Positions 15,528 through 24,573 of a DNA stretch of 64,000 nt are shown here, in pieces. Source of the stretch: Thalassobacillus devorans (GTDB lineage: Bacteria > Bacillota > Bacilli > Bacillales > Halobacillaceae); NCBI RefSeq assembly GCF_011761345.1, contig NZ_JAASRY010000004.1, forward strand, positions 351,071 to 415,070, written 5' to 3'. The translations under genes and the position numbers were made by a program. Positions within the stretch are counted from its first letter, which is position 1, and the number at the start of each line of letters is the position of its first letter. The notes beneath the pieces are model-generated. The model searched no databases, was not told the origin of the DNA, and saw only the letters and a program-made list of their open reading frames with translations.

Positions 15528-16736
15528 TTAAAACAAATCTTCGAATTCATTTTCACTTTTCAGCTCGGTTTGCAGCTTCAGTTCTATCAATTCTCTTTGC
15601 TCCACCGCTTCTTTTATGTCTTCAGAGAAATCGACTGCAGATTCGTACTCGCGAGCTTTTTCTTTCTTTGGTCTCGTCTTAGGAGCTTTCGGCACAAAAA
15701 CCGTGCAACAGTCTTCATATGGACGAATGGAAATATCGTAAGTGCCGATTTTTTGGGATATCGATATAATATCTAATTTATCCATGGCTACGAGCGGTCG
15801 AATGACAGGATAATTTGTAACATCGTTAATGGCACTCATACTTTCCATTGTTTGACTGGCAACCTGACCGAGGCTTTCGCCGGTTGTCATAGAAAGAATG
15901 TCCTGCTCCTTTGCTACAGCCTCACTTATTCGAAGCATCATACGCCTCATGATTGTCATGCTGTAACCTTCAGGCATTTCCTGATGAATTTTCTGCTGAA
16001 TTTTTGTAAAAGGTATTATATGCACTTTCATTTTGATACCGAATCTGGTCATTTCCTGGGCCAGATCCATTACTTTTTGTCTGGCTCGTTCACTAGTATA
16101 AGGAGGAGAGTGGAAGTGAATCGCTTCGACCTCTACTCCACGCTTCATGGCAAGATATCCAGCAACAGGGCTGTCGATTCCGCCGGACAAAAGCAATAAG
16201 GTCTTCCCGGTTGTTCCGACAGGAAGACCGCCAGCACCCGGATATTTCTTTGAAGTTACATAGACAGCATCCTGACGTATTTCCACGACTATTTCTACAT
16301 CCGGCTGGTGAACATCAACCGTGACATTTGACGTATTTTTCAGGATATGCGCTCCTAGCAATTGATTCATTTCCTGGGACTTGATCGGAAATGTCTTATC
16401 GGTTCGCTTAGCAGAGATTTTGAAGGTGCTGGCTTGCTTAGCATCATGAAAAGCAAATAATGCTGCTTCCCTGATTTTCCCCTCATCCTGCTCGGTACGA
16501 AGGGCAAAACTTAGACTCTGAATGCCAAAGACTTCCTGACATGTCTGCATTACCTCATATGGATCTTCCCCATTCAAAAGGATATACATACGGTCTCTCG
16601 TTTTTTTCACCTTGGCAAGAGGAAACTTTTTCAGTTTATGCGCGAGATTGCTTTGTAGTTTTTGTTCGAATTTATGGCGGTTTTTACCTTTAAGTGCCAT
16701 TTCACCATACCGCACCATTATTTGATCGAATTCCAT
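15528..16736 (-). CDS. thiI: tRNA 4-thiouridine synthetase ThiI
   Basis: Sulfur transfer to tRNA U8 and, in many bacteria, to ThiS for thiamine. A ferredoxin-like plus THUMP region (about 1-165) precedes a PP-loop ATP pyrophosphatase domain with LLLLSGGIDSPVAGYL (about 180). At 402 residues it lacks the rhodanese domain of the E. coli enzyme, as in other Firmicutes. It starts 6 bp after the iscS-type stop, with TGGGGTAG before the ATG, so the desulfurase that supplies sulfur is cotranscribed. Confidence 0.96.
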   Translation of the reverse strand: MEFDQIMVRYGEMALKGKNRHKFEQKLQSNLAHKLKKFPLAKVKKTRDRMYILLNGEDPYEVMQTCQEVFGIQSLSFALRTEQDEGKIREAALFAFHDAKQASTFKISAKRTDKTFPIKSQEMNQLLGAHILKNTSNVTVDVHQPDVEIVVEIRQDAVYVTSKKYPGAGGLPVGTTGKTLLLLSGGIDSPVAGYLAMKRGVEVEAIHFHSPPYTSERARQKVMDLAQEMTRFGIKMKVHIIPFTKIQQKIHQEMPEGYSMTIMRRMMLRISEAVAKEQDILSMTTGESLGQVASQTMESMSAINDVTNYPVIRPLVAMDKLDIISISQKIGTYDISIRPYEDCCTVFVPKAPKTRPKKEKAREYESAVDFSEDIKEAVEQRELIELKLQTELKSENEFEDLF

Positions 16737-16742
16737 TTTTAT

Positions 16743-17882
16743 CTACCCCATTACTTTATTTAATTCGGTTAAAACATTAGCTAACTCCGAGCCAAATATT
16801 TCAATTTCCTTTTGTGTCGTGTGATAAGACAAACTGACTCTCAATGCACTTGTCGTCCTGTCTTCTCTTAGGCGACATGCTGCCAGCACGGCACTTTGAT
16901 CGGCTCGTTTGGAGGAACATGCTGACATCGTGGAGATAAAGATATTCTTTTCTCCAAGTGCATGAATCACCACTTCCGGTTTAAAACCCGGGACAGAAAT
17001 ATTAACAATATGCGGTGCAGCATCCTTAGGAGAGTTGATGATCACAAATCTATTTTGTTCCAACTTTTCCCGGAGGCGGCGATTCAAATTCTTTAAGTTG
17101 GAGAGTTCTGTCTGCTTTTGTTCCATAATTAAGCGTAGAGCTTTCACAAAAGAGACAATACCAGGCAGGTTTTCTGTACCAGCACGGTATGCGCCTTCCT
17201 GACCTCCTCCATGATGAAGAGGAAATAGCCTGGTTCCTTTTTTTATAAATAAAGCACCAGTACCATTCAACCCGTGAATCTTGTGACCGGACATGGTACA
17301 TAAATCGATTCCGCACTCGTAAAAATCTAGTTCTAATTTACCCAGCCCCTGTACGTGATCCACGTGGAAAAACAACTTTGGATGTTGTTTCACTACTTGT
17401 CCTATTTCATATATCGGCTGGATAGTCCCCAGCTCATTATTAACAGACATGATTGTAATCAAGATGGTATCTTGACGAATACTCTCCTTCACATCTTCCA
17501 AACGCACTTCTCCTGCTTCTGTCACAGGAAGATAGGTTATTTCAAAGCCCAGCTTCTCTAAAGAAGCACATGCTTCCAGGACCGAAGGATGTTCAATTTG
17601 ACTGGTAATGATATGCTTCCCTCGATTTTGGTGCTCCAATGCGATTCCCTTAATAGCTATATTGTTCCCTTCCGTGCCACCTGATGTGAAAATAACTTCT
17701 TCAGCTGCTATTTTTAGCAGCTGGGCAGCCTGCTTTTTGGATTGCAGCAATAACCGTTCAGCTTCACTGCCAAAGCGATGGATGGAGGAAGGATTGGCAT
17801 AATATTGTTCCGCTACTTTTTGGAAGGTATCGACTACTTCTGGATACGGTTTCGTCGTAGCACTATTATCTAAATAAATCAT
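16743..17882 (-). CDS. nifZ: Cysteine desulfurase, ThiI partner (NifZ/IscS-like)
   Basis: A 379-residue PLP enzyme releasing sulfur from cysteine. IYLDNSATTKPYPEV opens it, the PLP lysine is in TMSGHKIHGLNGTGALFI (about residue 195), and the persulfide cysteine is in STMSACSSKRAD (about residue 320). The ATG at 17882 has AAAGGGGA at 7 bp; an ATG 12 codons upstream lacks a site. It is upstream of thiI in a two-gene operon, the usual Bacillus arrangement. Confidence 0.95.
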   Translation of the reverse strand: MIYLDNSATTKPYPEVVDTFQKVAEQYYANPSSIHRFGSEAERLLLQSKKQAAQLLKIAAEEVIFTSGGTEGNNIAIKGIALEHQNRGKHIITSQIEHPSVLEACASLEKLGFEITYLPVTEAGEVRLEDVKESIRQDTILITIMSVNNELGTIQPIYEIGQVVKQHPKLFFHVDHVQGLGKLELDFYECGIDLCTMSGHKIHGLNGTGALFIKKGTRLFPLHHGGGQEGAYRAGTENLPGIVSFVKALRLIMEQKQTELSNLKNLNRRLREKLEQNRFVIINSPKDAAPHIVNISVPGFKPEVVIHALGEKNIFISTMSACSSKRADQSAVLAACRLREDRTTSALRVSLSYHTTQKEIEIFGSELANVLTELNKVMG

Positions 17883-17949
17883 CGGGATTTCCCCTTTGGC
17901 GTTATTTTGCAGTCTCATATATTATCATACCTTATGTTAAAAATAAACA

Positions 17950-17985
17950 ATACAGGAACCATCATAAAGTTGATGGTTCCTGTAT
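17950..17985 (-). terminator. Terminator of ezrA
   Basis: ATACAGGAACCATCA and TGATGGTTCCTGTAT form a perfect 15-bp stem with a six-base loop, then TGTTTATTTTT on the minus strand. Confidence 0.9.
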
Positions 17986-18055
17986 TTATCTGGAATACTA
18001 TTCATTTCAGCAAGAAGGAAGACTAATCCAAAAACGGATATCCACCGCTTCCATC

Positions 18056-19747
18056 TTACACTAATACGTTATCACGTGATTCCAATCGGTTCATCAGGTC
18101 TGGATCAACTTCTTTTATAGCTTCGGAAGCCAATGCAAATGAAGTCTCATAATTGAAGGAACGGAATTCGCGTTCGGCTTCAGAAAGCCTGGCTGCAACC
18201 AATGGATATTGACTACGATAACGGTTCCCGTATTGAATCACCTGTTCGGCAAGCAGAGCCTGATCCATTGTCCTGATTGCAGCTTCTGTTACCTTGCCGA
18301 TTTTTTCAGACGCCTCATCTAATATATTATTTACCTTTGTCATTTCAAGTGGCTGCTCTTCCAGGCTCATAAACACCCTTTCCAGCTCTTCATGTCCCTG
18401 TTTCAGTTCCTCCGCCAGTTCCTCAGGTATTCCAGGCAGATTACTCTTGCTGAGCTTTCTGTTTATATCCAGTAACGATTGCTGCATGGCAACCAGTTTC
18501 TGCTTTGCTTCATTCTCGTCCTGTCGCAAAGCTCTAATGCTTTCACTGAACGCTTTATGTTCAGCCTGCAGTTCTTCCAGCTGCTGTTGACAATCCTTAA
18601 GTTTTTCTTGCAGCTCGCTATAGGAAGTCGTGTCATCTTCCATTTTCTTTTGAAAATCCATGAATTGCTTTTTAATTTTAACCATCCACTTCTCGAGCAG
18701 CAGCTGCTTTTCCATATCCTTATCTTCAAAATGGTAGGTACGCTGCAGCTCTTGCACTTCATGTTTTGTGGCAAGTAGAATCTGTTCGGATTCTTCCAGC
18801 ACTTCCTGGTATGGCTCATATTGTTTGTCAATAGTATTCCTGGCAATCGCTTCTTTTTCAAGCAACTGATAAATTTCCTGAATACGTGCTTCCATTTCTT
18901 TTACAGTGTCTTCTACGCCATCAAGGTTTCCATCTTCCATCGTGGACACGCACGCAGCCAATGTCTCCCGGTGAGTATGTATTTCTTTTTCAAAACCAAG
19001 GTGGCTCAGACGGTAACCCTCTTCTTTCATCTCTGCCATACCTGCAAGAATTTCGTCAAGCTGAACAGGGACTTCCTGCCGGCATTTTTTATACAGTAAT
19101 GGCAATACGTTAATGCGCTCCTGAAGGTCTGCCAAGTTAACCTTTAACGTTTGAACAAGCTCATTGGCTTCCATATAATCTCCTTGCCCGGTCAACTTCT
19201 TGTATTCTTCGAGAGTTTGCTGAATCTCACTTACTTCTTTATCAAGTGCACGATAGGCTTTACCATATTTATGGCGATTCTGCATTAATTCTTTCTTCAG
19301 TTCCTTCAATACAGGTTGTACCTGTTCTACTTCCTCTCGGCTTGACTGTTCCGATTCAAGGAGCTGCTCAAGCTCTTTGAAAATCTGATTGATGTCAGCT
19401 TCTATCGTTTCCAGTTTTTGTTCCGTCTCTTGAATCTTTTGTTTCGCTTTCCGGAAACGGTAACGGTCAGCAGCTTCTTCAACATCAAACAAATCTTCTT
19501 CTAAGTCCGGCAATTCCTGGGTAAGAATACGATCCCAGCGGCCTCGCCACCCGTCGAATTTCTCCTGGGTTTCACCCGATAGATTGAGATTCTTCACTTT
19601 AGAAAGCTCCTCGGTCACTTGCCGATTCATAATATCCAGTTTCCAATTTTCCAGTCGATCGACTTGATCATACAACTTCTTGCGGACAATCAATCCATAT
19701 ATGATTAAGCCGATAATCAATACAATAATCCCGATCACGTACTCCAT
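18056..19747 (-). CDS. ezrA: Septation ring formation regulator EzrA
   Basis: A 563-residue division protein. An N-terminal membrane helix (about residues 4-21, VIGIIVLIIGLIIYGLIV) anchors a long cytoplasmic rod of spectrin-like three-helix repeats. A conserved segment RWDRILTQELPDLEEDLFDV is at about 70-90, and YGNRYRSQYPLVAARLSEAE near the C-terminus. EzrA restrains FtsZ ring assembly. The ATG at 19747 has AGGAGG; the earlier ATG does not. It is monocistronic with its own terminator. Confidence 0.96.
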   Translation of the reverse strand: MEYVIGIIVLIIGLIIYGLIVRKKLYDQVDRLENWKLDIMNRQVTEELSKVKNLNLSGETQEKFDGWRGRWDRILTQELPDLEEDLFDVEEAADRYRFRKAKQKIQETEQKLETIEADINQIFKELEQLLESEQSSREEVEQVQPVLKELKKELMQNRHKYGKAYRALDKEVSEIQQTLEEYKKLTGQGDYMEANELVQTLKVNLADLQERINVLPLLYKKCRQEVPVQLDEILAGMAEMKEEGYRLSHLGFEKEIHTHRETLAACVSTMEDGNLDGVEDTVKEMEARIQEIYQLLEKEAIARNTIDKQYEPYQEVLEESEQILLATKHEVQELQRTYHFEDKDMEKQLLLEKWMVKIKKQFMDFQKKMEDDTTSYSELQEKLKDCQQQLEELQAEHKAFSESIRALRQDENEAKQKLVAMQQSLLDINRKLSKSNLPGIPEELAEELKQGHEELERVFMSLEEQPLEMTKVNNILDEASEKIGKVTEAAIRTMDQALLAEQVIQYGNRYRSQYPLVAARLSEAEREFRSFNYETSFALASEAIKEVDPDLMNRLESRDNVLV

Positions 19748-19906
19748 AAACAGCCTCCTAACAGATGACACCTTCCAATAGGGGAAAAAAGGCTCCAAAA
19801 TGATAAATTGTTGTAATTATGATACCATGAGAACAATCATTTTGGCTAAAATATTTCAAAATAATTAACTATATGACATTTTTTTCTACACAAAAGGGGA
19901 ATTTCA

Positions 19907-20713
19907 ATGAAAATTGACGGCCATATTCACACTCCTTATTGTCCACACGGCACATCCGATCCATTTAAAGCCTACGTAGAGGAAGCATTGAAGCAAGGAT
20001 ACAGCTCGATGTCTTTTACCGAACATGCGCCACTGCCACCATCTTTTCTGGATCCTGTGCCCGACAAAGACAGTGGCATGGACCTCCGTTTGCTTGAGAG
20101 ATACATCCAGGATATTGAACAAATAAAAAAAGAATATCAAAAGGATATTGACATTCTTATTGGCCTGGAAGTCGATTACATAGACGGCTACGAGCAGGAA
20201 ACAACGGAGTTCCTTACCAGGTATGGGAGCAGATTAGATGATAGTATTCTTTCTGTCCATTTTCTAAAAGGTCCGGATCATTATCATTGTATTGATTTTA
20301 GTGAAGCAGCTTTTCAACATGCCATTGATGACTTCGGATCGCTCGAAAAAGTCTACCAAGCCTACTTTAGAACGTTGGAAAAATCAATACAGGCAGACCT
20401 CGGTCCATTCAAGCCTGGCAGGATTGGTCATATGACGCTCGTGCGCAAATTCCATCACCATTTTCCATCTCCCGCAGACTGGGATGCTCCTATATCTGCG
20501 TTGTTGGAAAAAGTGAAACAGGGACGTTATCAGCTGGACTACAACGCTGCCGGATACTTTAAGCCCGCCTGCCTGGAGAGTTATCCTCCACAGCGGATCG
20601 CCAGACAAGCGTATCAGGCGGGAATCGAGCTTATATATGGATCTGATGCTCATAAAAGCACAGGAATCGGCCAAGGCTTTGACCGAATCGATCACACACT
20701 GACAACCGGCTGA
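19907..20713 (+). CDS. hisJ: Histidinol-phosphatase, PHP family
   Basis: Dephosphorylates histidinol phosphate in histidine synthesis. It is a PHP metal-dependent hydrolase: DGHIHTPYCPHG (metal-binding HxH), FTEHAPLP, GHMTLVRKF and YGSDAHKSTGIGQGF are the four conserved motifs, and 268 residues is usual. AGGGGAA precedes the ATG. It stands apart from any his operon and overlaps the 3' end of refZ convergently by 22 bp. Confidence 0.94.
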   Translation: MKIDGHIHTPYCPHGTSDPFKAYVEEALKQGYSSMSFTEHAPLPPSFLDPVPDKDSGMDLRLLERYIQDIEQIKKEYQKDIDILIGLEVDYIDGYEQETTEFLTRYGSRLDDSILSVHFLKGPDHYHCIDFSEAAFQHAIDDFGSLEKVYQAYFRTLEKSIQADLGPFKPGRIGHMTLVRKFHHHFPSPADWDAPISALLEKVKQGRYQLDYNAAGYFKPACLESYPPQRIARQAYQAGIELIYGSDAHKSTGIGQGFDRIDHTLTTG

Positions 20714-21312
20714 TTACAAAGCATTTGCACCCACTTTTGAACCGTACGGCTATATTGTTGAGCAAAATAACTATGGGATTGGTCGAATGTCACAAAATCC
20801 TTCCAATCATGCGGCATAGCATAAGGGGCCTGAAGCATGCCTTTAAATTGAAGAAATAAAAATCGGGCGTCCCGTTTTTCTCTCACCACGGGGACTACTA
20901 CTTGCTGGAATAAACCATATAGCAAATGATTTTCTTTAGACAAGTAGGTTACCAGCATTTCACGTACAAACTGATTGTCCAGAGACAGCTCCCGTTGGAT
21001 AAGGCATGTCAGTTGATGACGATCCTGCTTGTAATGTAGAATTACCTCAATTAAACGGCAAAGACGATCAATTGGGTCTAATTCATCCATCGCATCAGCC
21101 TGCTGCTCGACTAGACCGATATAATCCTCATAATAATCAATGATCAACGTTTCAAGCAGGCCCTGCTTATTAGTGAAATAATAACTGATCAAAGAAACAT
21201 TCACAGCGGCCTCACCAGCAATATCCCTGACGGAGGTACCATGGTATCCCTTTAGGAAAAACTGCCGGCAAGCGACATCCATCACTTTTTGTCTGGTCGT
21301 GGTCTTTTTCAT
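20692..21312 (-). CDS. refZ: TetR-type regulator RefZ
   Basis: A 206-residue TetR-family DNA-binding protein. The N-terminal HTH (residues 8-55) contains FFLKGYHGTSVRDIAGEAAV and SLISYYFTNKQGLLE; the C-terminal half is helical. RefZ fine-tunes FtsZ ring position and chromosome capture at the start of sporulation in B. subtilis. Synteny (hisJ, ytsP, rpsD) supports the name. A SigH-type promoter lies upstream, as in B. subtilis. Confidence 0.9.
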   Translation of the reverse strand: MKKTTTRQKVMDVACRQFFLKGYHGTSVRDIAGEAAVNVSLISYYFTNKQGLLETLIIDYYEDYIGLVEQQADAMDELDPIDRLCRLIEVILHYKQDRHQLTCLIQRELSLDNQFVREMLVTYLSKENHLLYGLFQQVVVPVVREKRDARFLFLQFKGMLQAPYAMPHDWKDFVTFDQSHSYFAQQYSRTVQKWVQMLCNQPVVSV

Positions 21313-21345
21313 CAGGACATCAGCTCCTCTCTTATTAGTTTAAAA

Positions 21346-21373
21346 ATTCGCCGTTATTCAGCAAGAATCCTGT
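21346..21373 (-). promoter_or_regulatory. SigH-type promoter of refZ
   Basis: The minus strand reads ACAGGATTC (21373-21365), a 12-bp spacer, then GGCGAAT (21352-21346). This fits RnAGGAWWW-N11-12-RnnGAAT with one -35 mismatch, 34 bp upstream of the refZ ATG. Confidence 0.75.
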
Positions 21374-21441
21374 AAAAAACGTTCGTCAATTCCTGCACTT
21401 GCAGGCTCGAAAAATATCGAATATATATTGGAGGTAATCTT

Positions 21442-21921
21442 ATGTTCCAAACGATGCATTATAATGGTACCCGAGAAGAAAACTATCAGCTATTGATAAA
21501 GCAGCTTGCCGCTTTGTTGGAAGGAGAAAACGATCAGATCGCCAACCTCTCGAATGCTTCCGCTCTTTTAAACCAGTTCTTGAGCGATGTTAACTGGGTC
21601 GGTTTCTATATTTGGAAAGAAGGGGAACTTGTCCTCGGACCATTCCAGGGACTGCCTGCATGCGTACGCATCAAGTCCGGCAAAGGAGTGTGTGGGAGAG
21701 CGGCAGCAGAAAAACAGACACAGCTTGTGGAAGATGTACACGCTTTTCCTGGACATATCGCATGTGATGCTGCCAGTCAATCAGAAATAGTCGTTCCTCT
21801 CTTTAAAAACGGGGAATTGTTTGGTCTATTGGATATCGACAGCCCATCGAAATCTCGCTTCGATGAAACAGATCAAATCTATCTGGAAAAATTCGCCCGG
21901 ATGCTGGAACAGTACATCTAA
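21442..21921 (+). CDS. ytsP: GAF domain free methionine-R-sulfoxide reductase-like protein YtsP
   Basis: A 159-residue single GAF domain of the fRMsr class, which reduces free methionine-R-sulfoxide. NWVGFYIWKEGELVLGPFQG forms the pocket, and the three cysteines are in LPACVRIKSGKGVCG and FPGHIACDAASQSEIVVP, the pattern needed for catalysis. The ATG has a strong TTGGAGG at 7 bp. It lies between refZ (divergent) and the rpsD promoter. Confidence 0.92.
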   Translation: MFQTMHYNGTREENYQLLIKQLAALLEGENDQIANLSNASALLNQFLSDVNWVGFYIWKEGELVLGPFQGLPACVRIKSGKGVCGRAAAEKQTQLVEDVHAFPGHIACDAASQSEIVVPLFKNGELFGLLDIDSPSKSRFDETDQIYLEKFARMLEQYI

Positions 21922-21951
21922 AGATAGAGTCTATCAAATTGCAATTCTTCC

Positions 21952-21980
21952 TTGACTTCTTTAGCTGTAAAGCCTATAAT
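21952..21980 (+). promoter_or_regulatory. SigA promoter of rpsD
   Basis: TTGACT, a 17-bp spacer and TATAAT: a near-consensus strong promoter, 185 bp upstream of the rpsD ATG. Confidence 0.9.
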
Positions 21981-21986
21981 AGCCTT

Positions 21987-22150
21987 TGTGTAAAATAAAT
22001 GGCAGCCTATGTGAACCTGCGTTGTCATCATTTTGTTCCTCCAGGTGAGGTGCATCGTGTAACTCTCTGCTGCTGGAGCGATGGTGCATGAAAACAAAAT
22101 GAGCATCGTGTGTGGGACACACTGTTCTTATTTTATGCAAATAAAATAAA
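21987..22150 (+). promoter_or_regulatory. S4 autoregulatory leader of rpsD
   Basis: The 180-base leader can fold with CATTTTGTT (about 22030) pairing to AACAAAATG (about 22100), closing an internal structured region. Bacillus rpsD is autorepressed by S4 binding such a leader (established knowledge); position and pairing fit. Confidence 0.7.
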
Positions 22151-22165
22151 AAGGAGGAAATACCT

Positions 22166-22768
22166 ATGGCACGCTATACAGGTCCGACTTGGAAAAAGTC
22201 ACGTCGCCTTGGCATTTCTTTAAGCGGAACAGGTAAGGAGCTTGACAAGCGCCCTTACGCTCCAGGACAACATGGTCCAAACCAACGTAAAAAACTTTCA
22301 GAATACGGTCTTCAACTACAAGAGAAGCAGAAGCTTCGCTTTATGTTTGGACTAACGGAACGTCAATTCCGTCGCCTATTCGAAGAAGCTGGTAATATGA
22401 AAGGTATCCACGGTGAGAACTTCATGATCTTACTAGAATCCCGTTTGGATAACCTTGTTTACCGTGCTGGCTTGGCTCGTACTCGCCGTCAAGCTCGCCA
22501 ATTGGTAAACCACGGCCATGTGACTGTCGATGGTGGACGCGTTGACATCCCATCTTACCGCGTGAAGCCTGGTCAAGTTATCGGCCTTCGCGAAAAGTCC
22601 CAAAACCTTGACATCGTTAAAGAAGCGGTTGAAGTGAACAACTTCGTTCCTGAATACCTTACTTTCGATGCTGAGAAAATGGAAGGTACTTACAGCCGTC
22701 TTCCAGAACGTGCTGAACTTCCTTCTGAAATCAACGAAGCGCTTATCGTTGAGTTCTACTCTCGTTAA
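22166..22768 (+). CDS. rpsD: 30S ribosomal protein S4
   Basis: A 200-residue primary 16S rRNA-binding protein. [20 protein letters not shown] opens it, and the S4 RNA-binding domain is [20 protein letters not shown]. The zinc-cysteine motif is absent (C-minus form). It is monocistronic with a strong promoter, autoregulatory leader, AAGGAGG and terminator. Confidence 0.99.
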   Translation: MARYTGPTWKKSRRLGISLSGTGKELDKRPYAPGQHGPNQRKKLSEYGLQLQEKQKLRFMFGLTERQFRRLFEEAGNMKGIHGENFMILLESRLDNLVYRAGLARTRRQARQLVNHGHVTVDGGRVDIPSYRVKPGQVIGLREKSQNLDIVKEAVEVNNFVPEYLTFDAEKMEGTYSRLPERAELPSEINEALIVEFYSR

Positions 22769-22781
22769 TATGCTTCAAAAA

Positions 22782-22807
22782 AAGCCATCCGAGTTTTCGG
22801 ATGGCTT
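22782..22807 (+). terminator. Terminator of rpsD
   Basis: AAGCCATCCGA and TCGGATGGCTT pair around GTTT, followed by TTTATT. Confidence 0.92.
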
Positions 22808-22866
22808 TTTATTATGGCAGCAAAAGCCGTGATTCAGTAATAAATGTGCGTCTCTATTAAAAAGGA

Positions 22867-22894
22867 AAAACCTGCGGCCAAAGCCACAGGTTTT
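22867..22894 (-). terminator. Terminator of tyrS
   Basis: AAAACCTG-GGC and GCC-CAGGTTTT pair with one mismatch, followed on the minus strand by TTTCCTTTTTAAT. Confidence 0.8.
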
Positions 22895-22901
22895 GATTGG
22901 T

Positions 22902-24450
<1,549 letters not shown>

Positions 24451-24535
24451 ATTTAACTTAATAATATTTTTAACATAGACCTGCCAAAAAAGCAATCCTA
24501 AATTCCATTCGTGCATTCCTGACATTGGCAGGATG

Positions 24536-24544
24536 TGTTATAAT
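24536..24544 (+). promoter_or_regulatory. Extended -10 promoter of the PBP gene
   Basis: TGTTATAAT (24536-24544). The expected start near 24551 lies downstream of the first ATG of the frame, which supports translation from 24574. Confidence 0.6.
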
Positions 24545-24573
24545 ATAGAATGGATTTTTTAGGAGGTCTTATT

